The notes under the pieces: generated by a model
The model's input: only the letters and a program-made list of their open reading frames with translations
Database searches by the model: none
Told to the model about the DNA's origin: nothing
Position numbers and translations under genes: made by a program
Assembly (NCBI GenBank): GCA_002305805.1
Contig: DBQY01000003.1
Span: 1-35,035, forward strand
From: Atopobium sp. UBA1382
GTDB lineage: Bacteria; Actinomycetota; Coriobacteriia; Coriobacteriales; Atopobiaceae
Length of the DNA: 35,035 bases
Direction of reading: 5' to 3'
Part shown: positions 33,783 through 35,035 of the stretch, one piece after another
Layout of the letters: each line of letters opens with the position of its first letter
Numbering within the stretch: the first letter of the stretch is position 1

Positions 33783-34733
33783 ATGGACAGGGTACTTGGC
33801 ATTGACATCGGTGGCACCAGCATCAAGGTCGGTCTCTTCACGCCCGAGGGCGAGCTGCTGGAGGAGCGCAAGATCCCCACGCCGGCGCTGACCACCGACG
33901 ACGCATACGCGGTCGTGACCTCGGGCATCACACGCATCCTCATCGCGCACGACAGCACGCCGGCGGACGTCATCGCCTGCGGTCTGGACATCCCCGGACC
34001 CGTGGCCGAGGATGGCACGGTGGGGTTCCTCCCCAACATCGAGCTCGATCCCGAGGGCCTCGTCGGTGCCATCACCGCGACCTTCCCGCGTGCCACGGTC
34101 GCCTTCGTCAACGACGCCAACGCCGCCGCCCTCGGCGAGATGTGGGCGGGCTCGGCGCGCGGCGTCCAGAGCTTCGTCCTCATCGCCCTGGGTACGGGCG
34201 TGGGCGCCGGTGTGGTCGTGGGCGGCCGCCTCATCGCGGGCGCCTTTGGCGCGGGCGGCGAGGTCGGCCACATTACCGTCGAGCGCGACGAGCCGCTCAC
34301 CTGCGGCTGCGGTCGCCACGGCTGCCTCGAGCAGTACGCCTCCGCCAAGGGCGTGGTGCGCCTCTATCTCGAGGAGTGCGAGCATCGCGGCGTGAAGCCC
34401 GTCGACGTGGAGCACGCCACCGACACCCTCTCCGTCTTCCAGGCGCTCTCCTCCGGTGACGAGTGCGCGGCCATCGCCATCGACAAGATGTGCGACTACC
34501 TTGCCCTTGCCATGTCGCAGATCTCCTGCATCGTGGACCCGGGCATGTACCTGATCGGCGGCGGCGTGGCGGGCGGCTTCTCCACCTTCGCGCCCAAGCT
34601 GCGCGAGCGCTTCCAGGAGCTCGCGCTCTCGCCGTGCCGCGACGTCAAGATCGAGGCCGCCGGCCTCGGCAACCAGGCGGCCATGTACGGCTGCGCGTAC
34701 GAGGCGCTGCGCCTCCGCGCCGAGCAGCAGTAG
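33783..34733 (+). CDS. ROK-family sugar kinase, probably glucokinase
   Basis: This 316-residue protein has the ATP-binding start LGIDIGGTSIKVGLF (4-18), the catalytic Asp in FVNDANAAALGE (about 104-115), and the ROK signature with its zinc site: E-V-G-H near residue 162, then CGCGRHGCLEQ (about 175-185). The GGAGGTCTCC ribosome binding site precedes the ATG. It most likely phosphorylates glucose or another hexose taken in without a PTS; ROK kinases for N-acetylmannosamine or fructose cannot be ruled out. A strong terminator follows. Confidence 0.88.
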   Translation: MDRVLGIDIGGTSIKVGLFTPEGELLEERKIPTPALTTDDAYAVVTSGITRILIAHDSTPADVIACGLDIPGPVAEDGTVGFLPNIELDPEGLVGAITATFPRATVAFVNDANAAALGEMWAGSARGVQSFVLIALGTGVGAGVVVGGRLIAGAFGAGGEVGHITVERDEPLTCGCGRHGCLEQYASAKGVVRLYLEECEHRGVKPVDVEHATDTLSVFQALSSGDECAAIAIDKMCDYLALAMSQISCIVDPGMYLIGGGVAGGFSTFAPKLRERFQELALSPCRDVKIEAAGLGNQAAMYGCAYEALRLRAEQQ

Positions 34734-34781
34734 CGGTCCCGCGTCCTTCTCGGCTGCCTGCAAAGCTTAGGTTTTGGGTTT

Positions 34782-34823
34782 CCGGCCCTCCCGTGCGTGC
34801 GGGAGGGCCGGTTTCGTGACGTT
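34782..34823 (+). terminator. Terminator of the ROK kinase gene
   Basis: CCGGCCCTCCCG pairs exactly with CGGGAGGGCCGG across a six-base loop (34782-34811), followed by TTTCGTGACG and a run of six T. Confidence 0.85.
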
Positions 34824-34829
34824 TTTTAT

Positions 34830-35035
34830 GGTTCTGGGCAACATGTTTTATGTGCCGACAACCTTTCGCGGGTTTTGCATCAATCGTTATTCCCACAAGC
34901 GGGAAGGGCGCGGTCCTTTCTGCAAATTCCGACGCTTGGCATCAAAGTTGTTGCCCACAATCGCCGGGCAGGCACGGCGGCGTCGCGACCCGACGTCCTT
35001 ATCGCCCCCCTGCAGACTGTCGGTTATGGGCGCTC
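34830..35035. other. Noncoding end of the window
   Basis: No gene is seen. The sequence is likely the upstream region of a gene outside the window, with short A/T-rich islands (CATCAATCGTTATTCCC, CATCAAAGTTGTTGCCC) that resemble each other: GCATCAA-N1-3-GTT-N2-TTG/TTC-CCACAA occurs twice about 60 bases apart (34877 and 34939). These could be regulator sites. Confidence 0.4.

Noticed and set aside
34768..34782. AGGTTTTGGGTTTCC after the ROK gene as a GGTTTGGGTTC copy
   Set aside because: It has an inserted T and a changed last base, and no partner within 200 bp.

Overview
This window looks like a join of two unrelated genomes. Bases 1 to about 4,900 read as a gut methanogenic archaeon, most likely Methanomassiliicoccales/Methanomethylophilaceae. 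They show TATA-box promoters with leaderless starts, a ribosomal protein L41e gene, two intron-containing tRNAs, frequent ATA isoleucine codons, and a surface protein with Listeria/Bacteroides-type (InlB B) repeats. From about 5,100 to the end the sequence is a high-GC bacterium, most like Olsenella and relatives (Atopobiaceae, Coriobacteriia). It has Shine-Dalgarno starts, dense PTS sugar transport, HelD, a DUF3516 helicase and a ROK kinase. The changeover lies inside one continuous reading frame for a PFL/UPF0210 family protein (4661-6025), so the gene is a hybrid. A metagenome assembly chimera is the simplest reading; cross-domain recombination is the alternative. Organism assignment is inference from gene content, not a database match.

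Archaeal part: a MarC-like membrane protein; a small membrane protein; a secreted or anchored repeat protein whose frame is broken at a run of ten G; a six-helix membrane protein transcribed divergently from it; tRNA-Arg(TCT) with a short intron in the T-loop; rpl41e (35 codons); tRNA-Trp(CCA) with a ~99-nt intron carrying C/D-box-like motifs; and a UspA protein.

Bacterial part: HAD phosphatase and HelD converge at 7.17 kb. An uncharacterised gene with a probable PD-(D/E)XK nuclease domain (9689-10654) lies between two inverted 125-bp elements. A DUF3516 helicase follows. Then comes a sugar operon (13589-19524): mannose-family PTS IIA, a sugar-phosphate isomerase/epimerase, IIB, IIC, IID, two fructose-6-phosphate-aldolase-like proteins and a glycerol-dehydrogenase-like enzyme, with a divergent GntR/UTRA regulator. 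The set suggests uptake of a sugar as its phosphate, isomerisation to a ketose phosphate, cleavage to dihydroxyacetone plus glyceraldehyde-3-phosphate, and reduction of dihydroxyacetone to glycerol. After this come a nitroreductase, a polysaccharide deacetylase, pyrE, asnS, a CapA-like lipoprotein, a small Cys protein, another lipoprotein, a LicT-type antiterminator with glucose-family PTS EIICBA and its leader antiterminator, MscL with a zinc ribbon, dtd, an M32 carboxypeptidase and a ROK kinase.

The most unusual structure is a set of five intergenic elements of 101, 112, 112, 125 and 125 bp. They are closed by one of two different terminal inverted repeats. All carry A[C/G]CTG at a fixed distance (base 58 or 59) from one end, and the distance to the other end changes in steps of about one helical turn. 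I do not recognise this element class.
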